Part shown: piece by piece, positions 1 through 8,342 of the stretch
Position numbering within the stretch: position 1 is the first letter of the stretch
Layout of the letters: every line of letters begins with the position of its first letter
Assembly: GCF_009806575.1 (NCBI RefSeq)
Contig: NZ_CP047095.1
Coordinates: 2,670,001-2,734,000 of the forward strand
DNA from: Rossellomorea marisflavi
GTDB lineage: Bacteria > Bacillota > Bacilli > Bacillales > Bacillaceae_B
Length of the DNA: 64,000 nt
Reading direction: 5' to 3'
The notes under the pieces: generated by a model
What the model saw: only the letters and a program-made list of their open reading frames with translations
Told to the model about the DNA's origin: nothing
The model's database searches: none
Position numbers and translations under genes: made by a program

Positions 1-678
1 ATTCTATAAGACTTTATTTTTTGACGTAGACGACACGCTGCTGGACTTTAAAGCTGCGGAAGAAGAGGCCATCACCCTCCTCTTCACAGAACATGGGATA
101 CCCCTTGCGCAGGAGACAAGATCCCGTTATTCAATCCTCAATCAATCCCTATGGCGAGATCATGAACAAGGAAAACTTGATCGGGATACGCTCCTCAACA
201 CCCGATTCTCTCTCTTTTTCAAGGAGCTCGGACAAGAAGTCGACGGGAAGGCTCTCGGCGAACAGTATCGCTCCTATCTCGAAAGGGGGGATCAGCTCAT
301 GGACGGCGCTCTTGAGACCATCACGGCCCTGAAGGAAGATCATGATCTTTACATCGTCACCAACGGGGTGTCGAAAACCCAGTATAAGCGCCTCGCTTCT
401 TCCGGCCTTCATCCCTTATTCCTTGAAATCTTCGTATCCGAAGACACCGGCTTCCAAAAGCCGATGAAAGAATTCTTCGACCACGTCTTTGCACGGATCC
501 CGGGCCTTGACCGGTCGGGGAGCCTCATCATCGGCGACTCCCTGACGGCAGACATCCAAGGGGATCCATGAGCGGGATCGATACCTGCTGGTACAACCCC
601 TCTGGTAAGCCGAATGACAGCGGAATCGTTCCTACTTATGAAATCCGCGACCTCCGGGAGCTTTTGAAGCTTCTATAA
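1..678 (+). pseudogene. HAD-family hydrolase (YfnB/YjjG-like), 5'-truncated by window edge, one frameshift
   Basis: Reads from base 2 in frame as a haloacid dehalogenase phosphatase, probably a nucleotidase or small phosphatase of the YjjG/YfnB group. Motif I (FFDVDDTLLDF) is at the very start, so only a few N-terminal residues are missing. Motif II (IVTNG) and motif III with a conserved Lys (GFQKP) follow, then motif IV as IIGDSLTADIQG. After this the frame hits TGA at 569-571. A one-base shift at the GGGG run 560-563 restores the family's expected ending (GIDTCWYNP and so on) to a TAA at 676-678. One missing G is the simplest explanation, so the real gene is probably intact. Substrate cannot be told. 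Confidence 0.8.
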
Positions 679-681
679 ATA

Positions 682-716
682 AACGCCCCGCATCCTCTTG
701 GTGGATGCGGGGCGTT
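682..716. terminator. Shared hairpin between convergent HAD and yqkB genes
   Basis: Perfect 14-bp inverted repeat (682-695 with 703-716, 7-nt loop) placed just after the HAD stop and just after the yqkB stop on the other strand. A long T run is lacking, so its strength as a terminator is inferred from position. Confidence 0.7.
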
Positions 717-721
717 CCGGT

Positions 722-1051
722 TCATTCCGGGAACAGCACAAAGTTCATTCGTCCGTTGATGATCTGACCCGGGCTTTTCAGTTGGAAAGTGTTGCTTGAA
801 GGTGAAAAATCGATTTTTAACTGTTCGTCAAGGAAGACCATCTTGGACTTCTCCACAAGGATGGGGCCCTCATTCGTCTCGATCACAAGATCCTCGCCTT
901 CCACCGGCTCATGTACATACCAAAGCGTCGGAATCCCGCTGACGACGCACCCGCATCCCTCTGTGTCATACTTTAATTTTATATGGCCTTCCCGGCCGGA
1001 AATTTTCTGTTCGATGATTTCACTTGCTTTTTCGGTCCACTCAATTTTCAT
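722..1051 (-). CDS. yqkB: HesB/IscA-like protein YqkB
   Basis: 109 residues, the usual length for the YqkB family of the HesB/IscA (Fe-S biogenesis) fold. It shows the family's N-terminal helix followed by beta strands and a Cys-X-Cys (EGCGCVVSG) near residues 32-40, but not the full three-cysteine set of classical IscA. A role in Fe-S handling is therefore inferred from the fold only. It is convergent with the HAD gene and divergent from the CDGSH gene at 1167, also an Fe-S protein. The position next to the yqjX/yqjW block matches B. subtilis order. Confidence 0.85.
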   Translation of the reverse strand: MKIEWTEKASEIIEQKISGREGHIKLKYDTEGCGCVVSGIPTLWYVHEPVEGEDLVIETNEGPILVEKSKMVFLDEQLKIDFSPSSNTFQLKSPGQIINGRMNFVLFPE

Positions 1052-1166
1052 CTTGTCTGCCTCCTTTACCCTTCCATACTATCATAGTTGGAGAAGACGT
1101 ATTGCAATTTCGGCTCAGTCCCTATACTATCAAAGAGATTACACGATTTTGAAAGGGTGGATGACA

Positions 1167-1382
1167 ATGTCAAAAGCACAGATCAAAGTGAACGATAACG
1201 GGTCTTTCCGGGTCAGCGGGGATGTTGAACTCGTAGATGCCGACGGGAATGTATTCCCAACAAAACCGGTATTCACCCTATGCCGATGCGGCATGTCTGC
1301 GAATATGCCGTTTTGCGACGCATCCCACAAAGGGAAATTCGACTCCTGCGTGCGCGCCGAAAAAGTCCTGGACGAAGAATAA
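1167..1382 (+). CDS. CDGSH iron-sulfur domain protein
   Basis: 71 residues with the single CDGSH signature CRCGMSANMPFCDASHKG near residues 40-57. The three Cys and one His are the expected ligands of a 2Fe-2S cluster in this family. Bacterial single-CDGSH proteins are small cytosolic proteins thought to act in electron transfer or cluster transfer. Two ATGs are possible; the second (1167) sits 6 nt after AAAGGGTGG and is preferred over 1161, which abuts it. It ends directly against the convergent YolD-like gene at 1383. Confidence 0.85.
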   Translation: MSKAQIKVNDNGSFRVSGDVELVDADGNVFPTKPVFTLCRCGMSANMPFCDASHKGKFDSCVRAEKVLDEE

Positions 1383-1715
1383 TCACTCATCGATCCGGAT
1401 ATCTGCTATGTCAGCTAGCCGGATCGCATGGACCTCACCGAAGCGATCCACTACACGGAGCTTCCCCTCAAGGGAATCTGCGTGGTGAATTTCCCCGATG
1501 AGGAGGCGATGCCGCTCCCTTTCATAATGAGTGATCATCACACTCCTGCCGTATTCCACCGCTTCTGTCACCACTTCATTCATCATCTCTAACTCCTGTT
1601 CATCCAGCTCCCTTCGCTTTTCAAACGAGTCTTCCTCCGCCCAATCCCTCAGCATTTTCACATGCTCGGGAAGCATCATCGATGTCCACTTGATTTTCCC
1701 ACGATCGCGAATCAT
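1383..1715 (-). CDS. yqjX: YolD-like protein (YqjX family)
   Basis: 110-residue YolD-like protein with the typical N-terminal signature RDRGKIKWTSMMLPEHV. YolD-like proteins are commonly encoded just after a UvrX/YqjW-type Y-family polymerase. They are regarded as its SOS partner and sometimes described as UmuD-like in role. The ATG at 1715 lies 9 nt after GAGAGG; an in-frame GTG at 1724 is less well placed. It follows yqjW by about 20 nt and shares its promoter, so it should be controlled by the LexA boxes upstream of yqjW. Confidence 0.85.
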   Translation of the reverse strand: MIRDRGKIKWTSMMLPEHVKMLRDWAEEDSFEKRRELDEQELEMMNEVVTEAVEYGRSVMITHYERERHRLLIGEIHHADSLEGKLRVVDRFGEVHAIRLADIADIRIDE

Positions 1716-1735
1716 CCCATTCACCTCTCATTCCT

Positions 1736-2998
1736 CTACGATTTATGACCGCCGACCAGCTTCGCCCGGTGGCGTGCCGTCCCGGCCGCCGTGTAGGAAA
1801 CCGCCCTCAGGAGGGAAGAAGATCCATATTTATTCCGGATCCCGTCCACCACATAGCCGAGCCTTTTCAGTTCCGGGCGCTTCAAGTCGAAAAGCGACAT
1901 TTGAAGCGGGCCGTCTTCCACGATATTGGATAACGTAATGGATAATTTCCGGACGGTCCTTCCGCTGTAATTCTCTTCAAACAGCTCCAGGCAGGTCCGG
2001 TAGATCTCCATCGTGATGTTCGTCGGCTCCTCCACCGTCCTGGACCGGTGGAACCCTCCGCCGAATTCTTCATGACTGTACCCGAGGCCGAAGCTGATGG
2101 TCCTTCCCGCCTTTTTATGGGAACGTGCGCGCCGGGCGACCTCTTCACACATCTCCAGGATGACATGCTTGATTTCTTCCTTCTCTTTATAATCCCGAAG
2201 CAGGATCTGGCCTTTACCGAAGCTCACCTGTCCCTCCATGATGGGGGCCCCGATTTCAGACAGGTCCACCCCCCATGCATGATGGTACAGCTGATTCCCC
2301 ATGATCCCGAATTTCGCTTCAAGTTTCCCGAGCTCATACTGGGCAAGCTGCCCCACCGAAAAGATCCCCATTCGGTTCAGTGTCTTTTCAAGGCGTTTGC
2401 CGATCCCCCACATCTCGCTCAAAGGAGAAAGCGGCCATAATTTTTCCGGGACATCTTCATACGTCCACTCGGCGATCCCCCTGGATTTCGCATCAAGGTC
2501 AAGGCAAAGCTTGGCAAGAAGCATATTCGGTCCGATCCCGATGGCACAAGGGAGCTGAAACTCCCTCTCCATATCGTCCTGGATCTTACGGGCGATTTCT
2601 TCCGCTCCGCCCCACAGTCCCATTGCCCCATCGATCTTGATGAAACTCTCATCCACGCTGTACGTATGAATGGCCTCCTTCGGGACGTAACGGTGGAACA
2701 GCTTCGTGATCTCCATGGAAATCCGGACATAAGTCGCCATCTTCGGTTCCACCAAGCAGATCCGATCATCCCGCGGGATTTCGTACATCCGCGCCCCGGT
2801 CTTGATCCCAAAGTCCTGCTTCAGCTTCGGTGAAGCCGCCAGCACGATGCTCCCCTGACGACTCTGATCCCCGACGACCGCCAGATAGCAATCAAGGGGA
2901 TCAAGTCCCATCATCACAGCCGAACAACTGGCATAGAAGCTCTTCATATCGATGCACAAAATCTTTTGATGCGGAAGCCCGCTGTAATCGACACTCAT
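1736..2998 (-). CDS. yqjW: Y-family DNA polymerase, UV-damage repair type (PolYB/YqjW)
   Basis: 420-residue translesion polymerase close to B. subtilis YqjW. The metal-binding Asp lies in CIDMKSFYAS (residues 15-24) and the second acidic pair is Asp116-Glu117 in YSVDESF. A helix-hairpin-helix region (MWGIGKRLEKTLNRMGI) and little finger follow. QMSLFDL near the C terminus fits the QxxLF sliding-clamp motif. The ATG at 2998 after GGGGTGGGAGAG gives the family N terminus; upstream in-frame ATGs would add a non-conserved extension. It is first in an operon with yqjX and preceded by two LexA boxes, so SOS induction is expected. Confidence 0.92.
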   Translation of the reverse strand: MSVDYSGLPHQKILCIDMKSFYASCSAVMMGLDPLDCYLAVVGDQSRQGSIVLAASPKLKQDFGIKTGARMYEIPRDDRICLVEPKMATYVRISMEITKLFHRYVPKEAIHTYSVDESFIKIDGAMGLWGGAEEIARKIQDDMEREFQLPCAIGIGPNMLLAKLCLDLDAKSRGIAEWTYEDVPEKLWPLSPLSEMWGIGKRLEKTLNRMGIFSVGQLAQYELGKLEAKFGIMGNQLYHHAWGVDLSEIGAPIMEGQVSFGKGQILLRDYKEKEEIKHVILEMCEEVARRARSHKKAGRTISFGLGYSHEEFGGGFHRSRTVEEPTNITMEIYRTCLELFEENYSGRTVRKLSITLSNIVEDGPLQMSLFDLKRPELKRLGYVVDGIRNKYGSSSLLRAVSYTAAGTARHRAKLVGGHKS

Positions 2999-3016
2999 CT
3001 CTCCCACCCCAAACCA

Positions 3017-3065
3017 GAACATTCGTTCCATATAGTATATGATGATTGTATACGAATATACGTTC
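3017..3065 (-). promoter_or_regulatory. Two LexA (DinR) boxes upstream of yqjW
   Basis: GAAC-ATTC-GTTC at 3017-3028 is an exact match to the Bacillus SOS core GAAC-N4-GTTC. A second copy, GAAT-ATAC-GTTC at 3054-3065, has one mismatch. They flank a TATACT-like -10 on the minus strand, about 20-65 nt upstream of the yqjW start. Confidence 0.8.
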
Positions 3066-3091
3066 CTATTTCAACAAAAATTATTGGTAAA

Positions 3092-3595
3092 AAGAAAAGC
3101 GGAGGGGGCTCGCACTGAGGCGACAAGCATAAGGCGAAGATCTCAGGAAGGCGGTCTTGGCCTTTTTGAGATCTTTGACTTATGACCTCGAGCCTCAAGC
3201 CCCCGGAGCTGGACATGAAGAAAAGCAGAGGCGGGTCGTTCTGAGGCGACAAGCATAAGACAGAGAACCCGGAAAGGCGTTCTGTGCCTTTTTGGGTTCT
3301 CTGGCTTATGACCTCGAGCCTCAACCCGCCGGAGCTGGACACGAAGAAAAGCGGAGGGGGCTCGCACTGAGGCGACAAGCATAAGACGAAGATCTCAGGA
3401 AGGCGGTCTTGGCCTTTTTGAGATCTTTGACTTATGACCTCGAGCCTCAAGCCCCCGGAGCTAGACATGAAGAAAAGCGGAGGCGGGTCGTTCTGAGGCG
3501 ACAAGCATAAGGCGAAGACACCGGAAAGGCGGTCTTGGCCTTTTTGGTGGCTTTGACTTATGACCTCGAGCCTCAAGCCCCCGGAGCTAGACATA
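3092..3595. repeat. Four tandem 126-bp hairpin repeats
   Basis: Exactly periodic array with units starting at 3092, 3218, 3344 and 3470, plus a stub of a fifth unit at 3596. Each unit is an imperfect palindrome. Outer arms pair TGAGG with CCTCA and CATAAG with CTTATG; an inner variable arm closes over a GCC...GGC-type loop. The inner arm differs between units but keeps pairing: GATCTCA/TGAGATC in units 1 and 3, GAGAACCC/GGGTTCTC in unit 2. Because 126 is a multiple of three, the array reads as a long false ORF. Related units occur at 18247-18505 and 38124-38376. This is a dispersed Bacillaceae hairpin family; function unknown. Confidence 0.85.
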
Positions 3596-3600
3596 AAGAA

Positions 3601-3866
3601 AAAGCGAAAGGGACCTGAGGAGATTTGAACTTTTATGATTGGATTTAAAAAGCATTCAAGGCAGGGTCATTGGTTGAGAATGACCCACTCGAGGATCTTA
3701 TGGTTGGCAGAGAGCTGCTACAGTCCTCAAGAAAAGGAATGACGATGTGGATTTCGGGGGGATTTAACCGCCTTGGCCTGCTGCTGAAGATTGCCCGTAA
3801 TCTTTTCGAACACCTTCCTGACCTGGGACCCCACCAATCAATGATGGGCCCCTCTTCAAGAATCGA
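3601..3866. other. Intergenic stretch without recognised gene
   Basis: Non-repetitive DNA between the repeat array and the DUF402 gene. A 66-codon plus-strand frame (3670-3870) exists but has no recognisable family, no good ribosome-binding site and ends inside the convergent gene's stop region. No coding, RNA or regulatory signal is seen with confidence. Confidence 0.5.
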
Positions 3867-4412
3867 CTAAACATGCCTCAACCGGGATGAAAGCATCGCG
3901 CGATCTTCCCGCGCCTTCTCCAATAGGCAGAACTCACCACGTTTCACAGCCTGACTGATCCGTTTCAGTTCCTCCCATGCCCGGGAATGGGTCTTCCTGT
4001 CGATCGCCCCGGTTTTCAACGCTTCATCAAGCTCCTCGGCATCGAGAATCTTCGTCTCACCCGAAGGCAGGACAACCAGATCCAGATACAGGTCATCCAA
4101 CCAAGGGATACCCCCATCCTCGCCGACTCCATCGCAAATATCAATATACCACTGGATGACCTCCCCTCTGTCATCGAACATCGTCGTTAAGGCGTATGAG
4201 CCATGATCGGGGAAGTGTTGGAGCCATTGGTACCCTTTATCCACCAGACATATGGGAAGGTCGCCATAGTCTTTCCACAGCGGCTCCCTAACGTTCAGGA
4301 ACTCAATCAAAGCGACCCGGCCTTCAAACCCTTCCCGCACTGTATCAGCCGCGGCATACCGTTTGTCCAGTATCCGCTCCCATCCTCTGCGATCTGCGAA
4401 TTTCCTTTTCAT
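3867..4412 (-). CDS. DUF402 domain protein
   Basis: 181 residues of the DUF402 family, whose signature block is visible as WLQHFPDHG, then GEVIQWYIDICDGVG, then WLDDLYLDLVVLPSGE and ILDAEELDEAL (about residues 65-145). Conserved acidic residues in WYIDI and DDLYLD are the likely metal-binding set. Some relatives are nucleoside di- or triphosphate hydrolases; whether this one is cannot be seen. The ATG at 4412 follows AAGGGGTG and starts the basic KRKFADR segment. The upstream in-frame ATG at 4457 lacks a site. It is divergent from the hydrolase gene at 4520. Confidence 0.8.
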   Translation of the reverse strand: MKRKFADRRGWERILDKRYAAADTVREGFEGRVALIEFLNVREPLWKDYGDLPICLVDKGYQWLQHFPDHGSYALTTMFDDRGEVIQWYIDICDGVGEDGGIPWLDDLYLDLVVLPSGETKILDAEELDEALKTGAIDRKTHSRAWEELKRISQAVKRGEFCLLEKAREDRAMLSSRLRHV

Positions 4413-4519
4413 CTTTCCACACCCCTTTCTATTAAAAAATGGTTTCCCTTTTAGCATATGAAGGGATTAAGGCACATCTGTCGAATGGTAGGAGAGAAGA
4501 AAGACAAAGGAGGCTCACA

Positions 4520-5462
4520 ATGGACAAGTGGATCCATCGCGTCATCACATGCTTGTTCTTTCCTGCAAGCCTGGTGAATATGATCGTGCGGTTGAAAGAT
4601 AAAAAACCTCCCTATGGGAAGGTCATTCAGACAGCGAGAGGTGCTTTTCATGTAATCGAAAACGGAAGCGGACCAGTCACTGTCGTCTTTGATGCGGGTT
4701 TATCGGGCCATGCCATGCAGTGGCATAGGGTCCAGGAAGAATTGAGCAGATTCACCCATACCATTTCATTCGACCGCGGCGGGTATGGATGGAGCGAGCC
4801 CCGCCATGGAGCTCATGATGCGAAAGGGGCAGGGGAAGATCTTGATGCCATCCTGGGATGCCCTCCATTGTCACTCTACCCTGTTGCTCGTCGCCCATTC
4901 CTATGGAGGCTTGAACGCAAGACTTTACAGCTCACTTCATCGAGAAAGGGTAAAGGGGCTCGTGTTGGTGGATACCGTCCATGAAGACCGGTATACGCTA
5001 AATGCCATGACCGATCGCAGAAGGAAGGAATGGAGGAACATGCTCCGTGGCATGCGGTTCGCCCACTATTTTTCACGGACGGGCTTCCCCCGCCTTTTCA
5101 CGGAAAAGGTCGGTGGTGACTTTCTTTTTCCGGAACTGCAGGAATGGCACCCGGCGATCGGCTACCGACCCGAAGCATACGAAGCCGTCTTTAACGAATT
5201 GAAGGACAGCGCCCTGTCTGCTGAACAGATCCGTCATTGCCCTCCACTGGATCCCAGTCTGCCTCTTACACTGATCCAGGCCCGTCATACGGATCCCGAG
5301 TGGCAAGGGTATGTAAAAAAGCTCAAGCTTCTGACAAAAGATCCGACGATCATTGAAACCCCACACGGCCATAGTATCCAGATGGAAAACCCCGCTCTGG
5401 TTACCGGAGCCATACTCGACACCCTCCGTGGGATCGAACACGAAGAGACCGGTCAAGCGTGA
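4520..5462 (+). pseudogene. Alpha/beta hydrolase, one apparent frameshift
   Basis: Starts at ATG 4520 after AGGAGG. The first part has a signal-anchor-like hydrophobic N terminus (VITCLFFPASLVNMIVRL), the VVFDAGLSGHAMQWH oxyanion strand and SFDRGGYGWSEP. The frame is then lost at about 4855. The other frame continues with the nucleophile elbow AHSYGG, the Asp region LVLVDTVHED and a catalytic-His region (TPHGHSI) to TGA 5460-5462. Removing one G from GGG 4855-4857 joins DAIL directly to DALHCHSTLLLVAHSYGG, as expected for the family. Either the gene is broken or one base is over-called. Substrate unknown. Confidence 0.75.
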
Positions 5463-5469
5463 CCGGTCT
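5445..5469. terminator. Convergent hairpin spanning two stop codons
   Basis: 10-bp inverted repeat AGACCGGTCA/TGACCGGTCT (5445-5454, 5460-5469) overlaps the stops of the hydrolase (+) and the lipoprotein gene (-). It is placed to end both transcripts. Confidence 0.55.
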
Positions 5470-5993
5470 TACTGCGTGACAGGACGAGCGGGCACCATCA
5501 CCCGCTCATGCTGGAGATTCACCATGACCCTCACGTCCGTCCCGATGGAAGGGTCCGTGAACCGCACATCATAAACCCCCGGCACCTCCTTGGTGACGGA
5601 GTGAAGGAGCACCTCTGAGAATCTCGGATCCTGAAGGACCAGCCGGACGGCGTGGCACTCCTTCATACTTCCCTCATCGGAGAAGAGGCTCATTTTTGCC
5701 GCCTCCGCCCTGCGCGGATGGGACTCGGAGATCTCCCCGTCTGCTTCTACCTTGATCTTATCCCCAAGACCCACGTCCTTCACCGGAATTTCATCCCCGT
5801 CCCCATTTATCACGACTGCATCTTGTACAGAAAACCATGTATCATTGATTAAAAGTTCTTGTGCTTCCACCTGGGTGACAAAGCCTATGTACGACCCACT
5901 GGACTGCCTATGTTCCGCCGCGTTCCCCATTCCGCAACCGGTCAACAGGACCATGGCGGTTACAAGCATCACAGCGATCGAAGAATTCTTCAT
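5469..5993 (-). CDS. Putative lipoprotein, DUF3221-like
   Basis: 174 residues with a lipoprotein signal peptide: basic start, hydrophobic core (AVMLVTAMVLL), then lipobox LTGC with Cys at about residue 20. The mature part has the short beta-rich segment YIGFVTQVEAQELLINDTWFSV and IPVKDVGLGDKIKVEADGEISESHPRRAEA, which resembles the DUF3221/YobA-type extracytoplasmic domain. It would be anchored to the outer face of the membrane; function unknown. It stands alone, with about 140 bp of featureless DNA between it and yqjQ. Confidence 0.7.
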   Translation of the reverse strand: MKNSSIAVMLVTAMVLLTGCGMGNAAEHRQSSGSYIGFVTQVEAQELLINDTWFSVQDAVVINGDGDEIPVKDVGLGDKIKVEADGEISESHPRRAEAAKMSLFSDEGSMKECHAVRLVLQDPRFSEVLLHSVTKEVPGVYDVRFTDPSIGTDVRVMVNLQHERVMVPARPVTQ

Positions 5994-6134
5994 AGACTCC
6001 CTCCCCTCCCTACTTTAGACGGATGAGCAGGGAAAAAGGTTTCATGAAAAATGAAAATTCCGAATAAAACGATCGACTATTGGTTCCGATTACAGTCCGA
6101 GTGAATTTCCTGATTAAGGTAGGAAAGCACCCAA

Positions 6135-6929
6135 TCATTTTTTGAAAAAGAATCGATTCCCGACGGTTTCGATCAGGCCTGGGAACAGCTGGTAGAACAA
6201 ACTTCCTGCGTTCATCCACCGCGGCAGATTGATTTCCCTCCTGGAAGTAAATAAGGCATGGATCACTTTATCGGCCACATCGTCCGGGTTCAACATCAAC
6301 TTTTCGACATTTTTCACATAGGTGCCCGACTCATCCGCAATGGTAAAGAAGTCGGTGGCAATCGGACCGGGATTGACAGCCGTCACCAACACGCCGTACC
6401 GCTTCGCTTCCATCCTCAGACCGTTGGTGAATCCAAGGACCGCGTGCTTCGATGCCGAGTAGGCGCTTGATTTGGGCGATGCAAACTTCCCTGCCTGCGA
6501 AGCGATGTTGACGATATGACCGTAGCCCTGCTCTTTCATGATCGGCAGGACTTCACCGGTACATGCCATCAGTCCGAGGACGTTGACGTCGATCATCCCC
6601 TTCACTTCCTCAAAGGACACCTCATGGGCTTCTTTGAAGATTCCGAAGCCTGCATTATTGATCAGCACATGGATATGTCCGAACTCTGCCTTGATTTCCC
6701 CGAATGCCTTTCCTACCGCTTCATGGTTCCGTACATCAAGGGGATAGCCCACCACCTTGACACCGTATTGATCCCGAAGTTTTGTGGCCAACCCATCGAT
6801 GAGCGGGGCGCGGCGTGCAATGAGGGCAAGATTCGCGCCGGATTCGGCGGCCTTTATCGCCATCCTCTCCCCGATTCCCCCGGAGGCACCGGTGATGATG
6901 ATGGTTTTTCCTTGTATCTTAGAATTCAT
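6135..6929 (-). CDS. yqjQ: Short-chain dehydrogenase/reductase YqjQ
   Basis: 264-residue SDR with the dinucleotide motif GASGGIG (residues 14-20), NNAG (91-94), catalytic Ser in NIAS near 144, and Tyr157-Lys161 (YSASK). The PG motif follows in NPGPIATDFF. The hydrophobic C terminus (LFYQLFPGLIETVG) is typical of the DltE/YqjQ subgroup that may associate with the membrane. Substrate is unknown. It is 14 nt downstream of yqjP and probably co-transcribed with it, as in B. subtilis. Confidence 0.88.
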   Translation of the reverse strand: MNSKIQGKTIIITGASGGIGERMAIKAAESGANLALIARRAPLIDGLATKLRDQYGVKVVGYPLDVRNHEAVGKAFGEIKAEFGHIHVLINNAGFGIFKEAHEVSFEEVKGMIDVNVLGLMACTGEVLPIMKEQGYGHIVNIASQAGKFASPKSSAYSASKHAVLGFTNGLRMEAKRYGVLVTAVNPGPIATDFFTIADESGTYVKNVEKLMLNPDDVADKVIHALFTSRREINLPRWMNAGSLFYQLFPGLIETVGNRFFFKK

Positions 6930-6943
6930 TGTGACTCCCTCGC

Positions 6944-7891
6944 TTAAGAAAAATAGTAGTACACCCCATGTTGTTTCTCTACTTTTATTCTATCCGATGC
7001 CTCAAGATAATCAAGCTGCCCGATTGTTTCGGATAAGGTGAGACCAAGCTCCTTCTTGTACACGGCAGGAAACAGCCTTTTGCAAATCTCGAAGGCCGTC
7101 ATGGGGCGGGCCTGGATCATCGTTTGGACGGAAGCTGCCCGCTCTTCCTGCTTCCGCTTCCTTCTGACGATGAGTTCCTGTACATCCCGGACGTCCTCTC
7201 CGTGCCCTGTATACGCCATCGAAACAGGCAAGTTTGTCAGTTTATCGAGGGATTCATTATACTGCAACATGGGCTTCGGCCTTCCTCCGCCATTGAATAA
7301 CGGTTCAATCAAAGGGTTGGGGGAAATATGCGCAAGGATGTGGTCGCCGGCAATGAGGGTACCATCCTCCTCACGATAGAAAGACAGGTGACTCTGAGCG
7401 TGTCCGGGGGTACCGATGATGGTCCACCCCGGAAGCCCGGGCAATTCTCCCCCTTCTTCTACGCAGCGGTCAAGCGGGCGATTCCCCATCAGGGTGAGAA
7501 GGTGTTCAAACGATGTGATCCTAGAAAGGATTTCTTCATCGACCCCCGATTCCCGGGCAAGGTCGAAAAAGAACGTGCCATAGTCATCGAGAAAACCTGC
7601 ATCCCTGTGCAGCCAGTGACGGTTATACGGATGGCCGATGATCTCCACCGAAGGGGCAAATCGCTCGACCAAGCCTGCATGATCAGGGTGATGATGGGTC
7701 AATACCACCTGTTCAATGTCCCCTGGCCCGTATCCCGCTTCACCTATCTGTGCAGTCAAGCTCTCCCACGCTTCTTCCGTAAGAGGGCCCACATCGACTA
7801 AAGTCAACGCGTCCCCTTTCAGTAGATAAACATTCACGTCCCCAACCGCATACGGTGTGGGTAAAGTGATTTTGGTTATGGTATCCTTCAA
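6944..7891 (-). CDS. yqjP: MBL-fold metallohydrolase YqjP
   Basis: 315-residue metallo-beta-lactamase-fold protein. The metal motif HHHPDH lies at residues 66-71 (H66, H68, D70, H71), with a further His in TPGHAQSH and Asp in LIAGDHIL. A C-terminal winged-helix-like tail (MTAFEICKRLFPAVY) is typical of the LACTB2/YqjP type. Likely a hydrolase of thioester or RNA-like substrates; the substrate is not evident. It is upstream of yqjQ in an operon and divergent from the T-box leader of proI. Confidence 0.85.
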   Translation of the reverse strand: MKDTITKITLPTPYAVGDVNVYLLKGDALTLVDVGPLTEEAWESLTAQIGEAGYGPGDIEQVVLTHHHPDHAGLVERFAPSVEIIGHPYNRHWLHRDAGFLDDYGTFFFDLARESGVDEEILSRITSFEHLLTLMGNRPLDRCVEEGGELPGLPGWTIIGTPGHAQSHLSFYREEDGTLIAGDHILAHISPNPLIEPLFNGGGRPKPMLQYNESLDKLTNLPVSMAYTGHGEDVRDVQELIVRRKRKQEERAASVQTMIQARPMTAFEICKRLFPAVYKKELGLTLSETIGQLDYLEASDRIKVEKQHGVYYYFS

Positions 7892-8032
7892 TGTCTTTCA
7901 CCTACAGTTAGATAGTTTTTTGGACCGGATGGCTTCAGCCGCCCCGCAAAAATGAATGGTCCTTCATTTCAGTGTACCCTGTAATCCTGCCCGTGTCATT
8001 TTTCTTTTTTCAGAATAAACTGAAATAAACCC

Positions 8033-8062
8033 TTGACAGACGGGTTGCCTATCGAAGATAAT
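8033..8062 (+). promoter_or_regulatory. SigA-type promoter of the proI T-box transcript
   Basis: TTGACA (8033-8038), 18-nt spacer, GATAAT (8057-8062). A TATAAT at 8067-8072 is an alternative -10 but at poor distance. Confidence 0.65.
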
Positions 8063-8074
8063 CACCTATAATAC

Positions 8075-8313
8075 TAAACGGCCAAAGCGAGGAGAAAGAC
8101 AAGTAGCATGCTGACGATGTCAGAGAGCGGTATTCACCGGCTGCAAGATACCGCCATCCTCTCTGCATGCGAACCTACCTTTCGAGCGTCTTTAATAAAG
8201 AACGTGTTCCAGCGTTATTGGAAAATGAGTGTGCCCGTTCATCGGGCAAAACAAGGTGGTACCACGGGAGCAGATCCTTTCGTCCTTTTTCTGGATGAAG
8301 GGTCTGCTTTTTT
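8075..8313 (+). promoter_or_regulatory. T-box riboswitch (proline) upstream of proI
   Basis: The leader has the T-box sequence AAGGTGGTACCACG (8253-8266), which pairs with the free tRNA acceptor end. A strong terminator follows: stem 8269-8285 with 8293-8308 and a T run to 8313. Stem I contains GAACCTACC near 8168-8176, which places a CCT proline codon where the specifier is expected. Uncharged tRNA-Pro should allow read-through into proI, as for the proline T-box known for B. subtilis proI. The specifier assignment is by eye; the T-box element and terminator are clear. Confidence 0.9.
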
Positions 8314-8342
8314 ATTTTTGGATTCTCAGGAGGGATGAATAG

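Noticed and set aside
789..1166. N-terminal extension of the CDGSH gene back to 789
   Set aside because: Antisense to yqkB and not conserved; a proper start with ribosome site is at 1167.
2995..3594. 199-codon minus-strand ORF of repeated SSSGGLRLEVISQ units
   Set aside because: It is the 126-bp hairpin array read as protein. The unit length is a multiple of three, so frames stay open; no ribosome site or family.
3092..3595. Possible CRISPR array
   Set aside because: Repeats are 126 bp and contiguous without unique spacers; each is a palindrome with a variable inner arm. No cas genes nearby.
3670..3870. 66-codon ORF after the repeat array
   Set aside because: No family, no convincing ribosome site.
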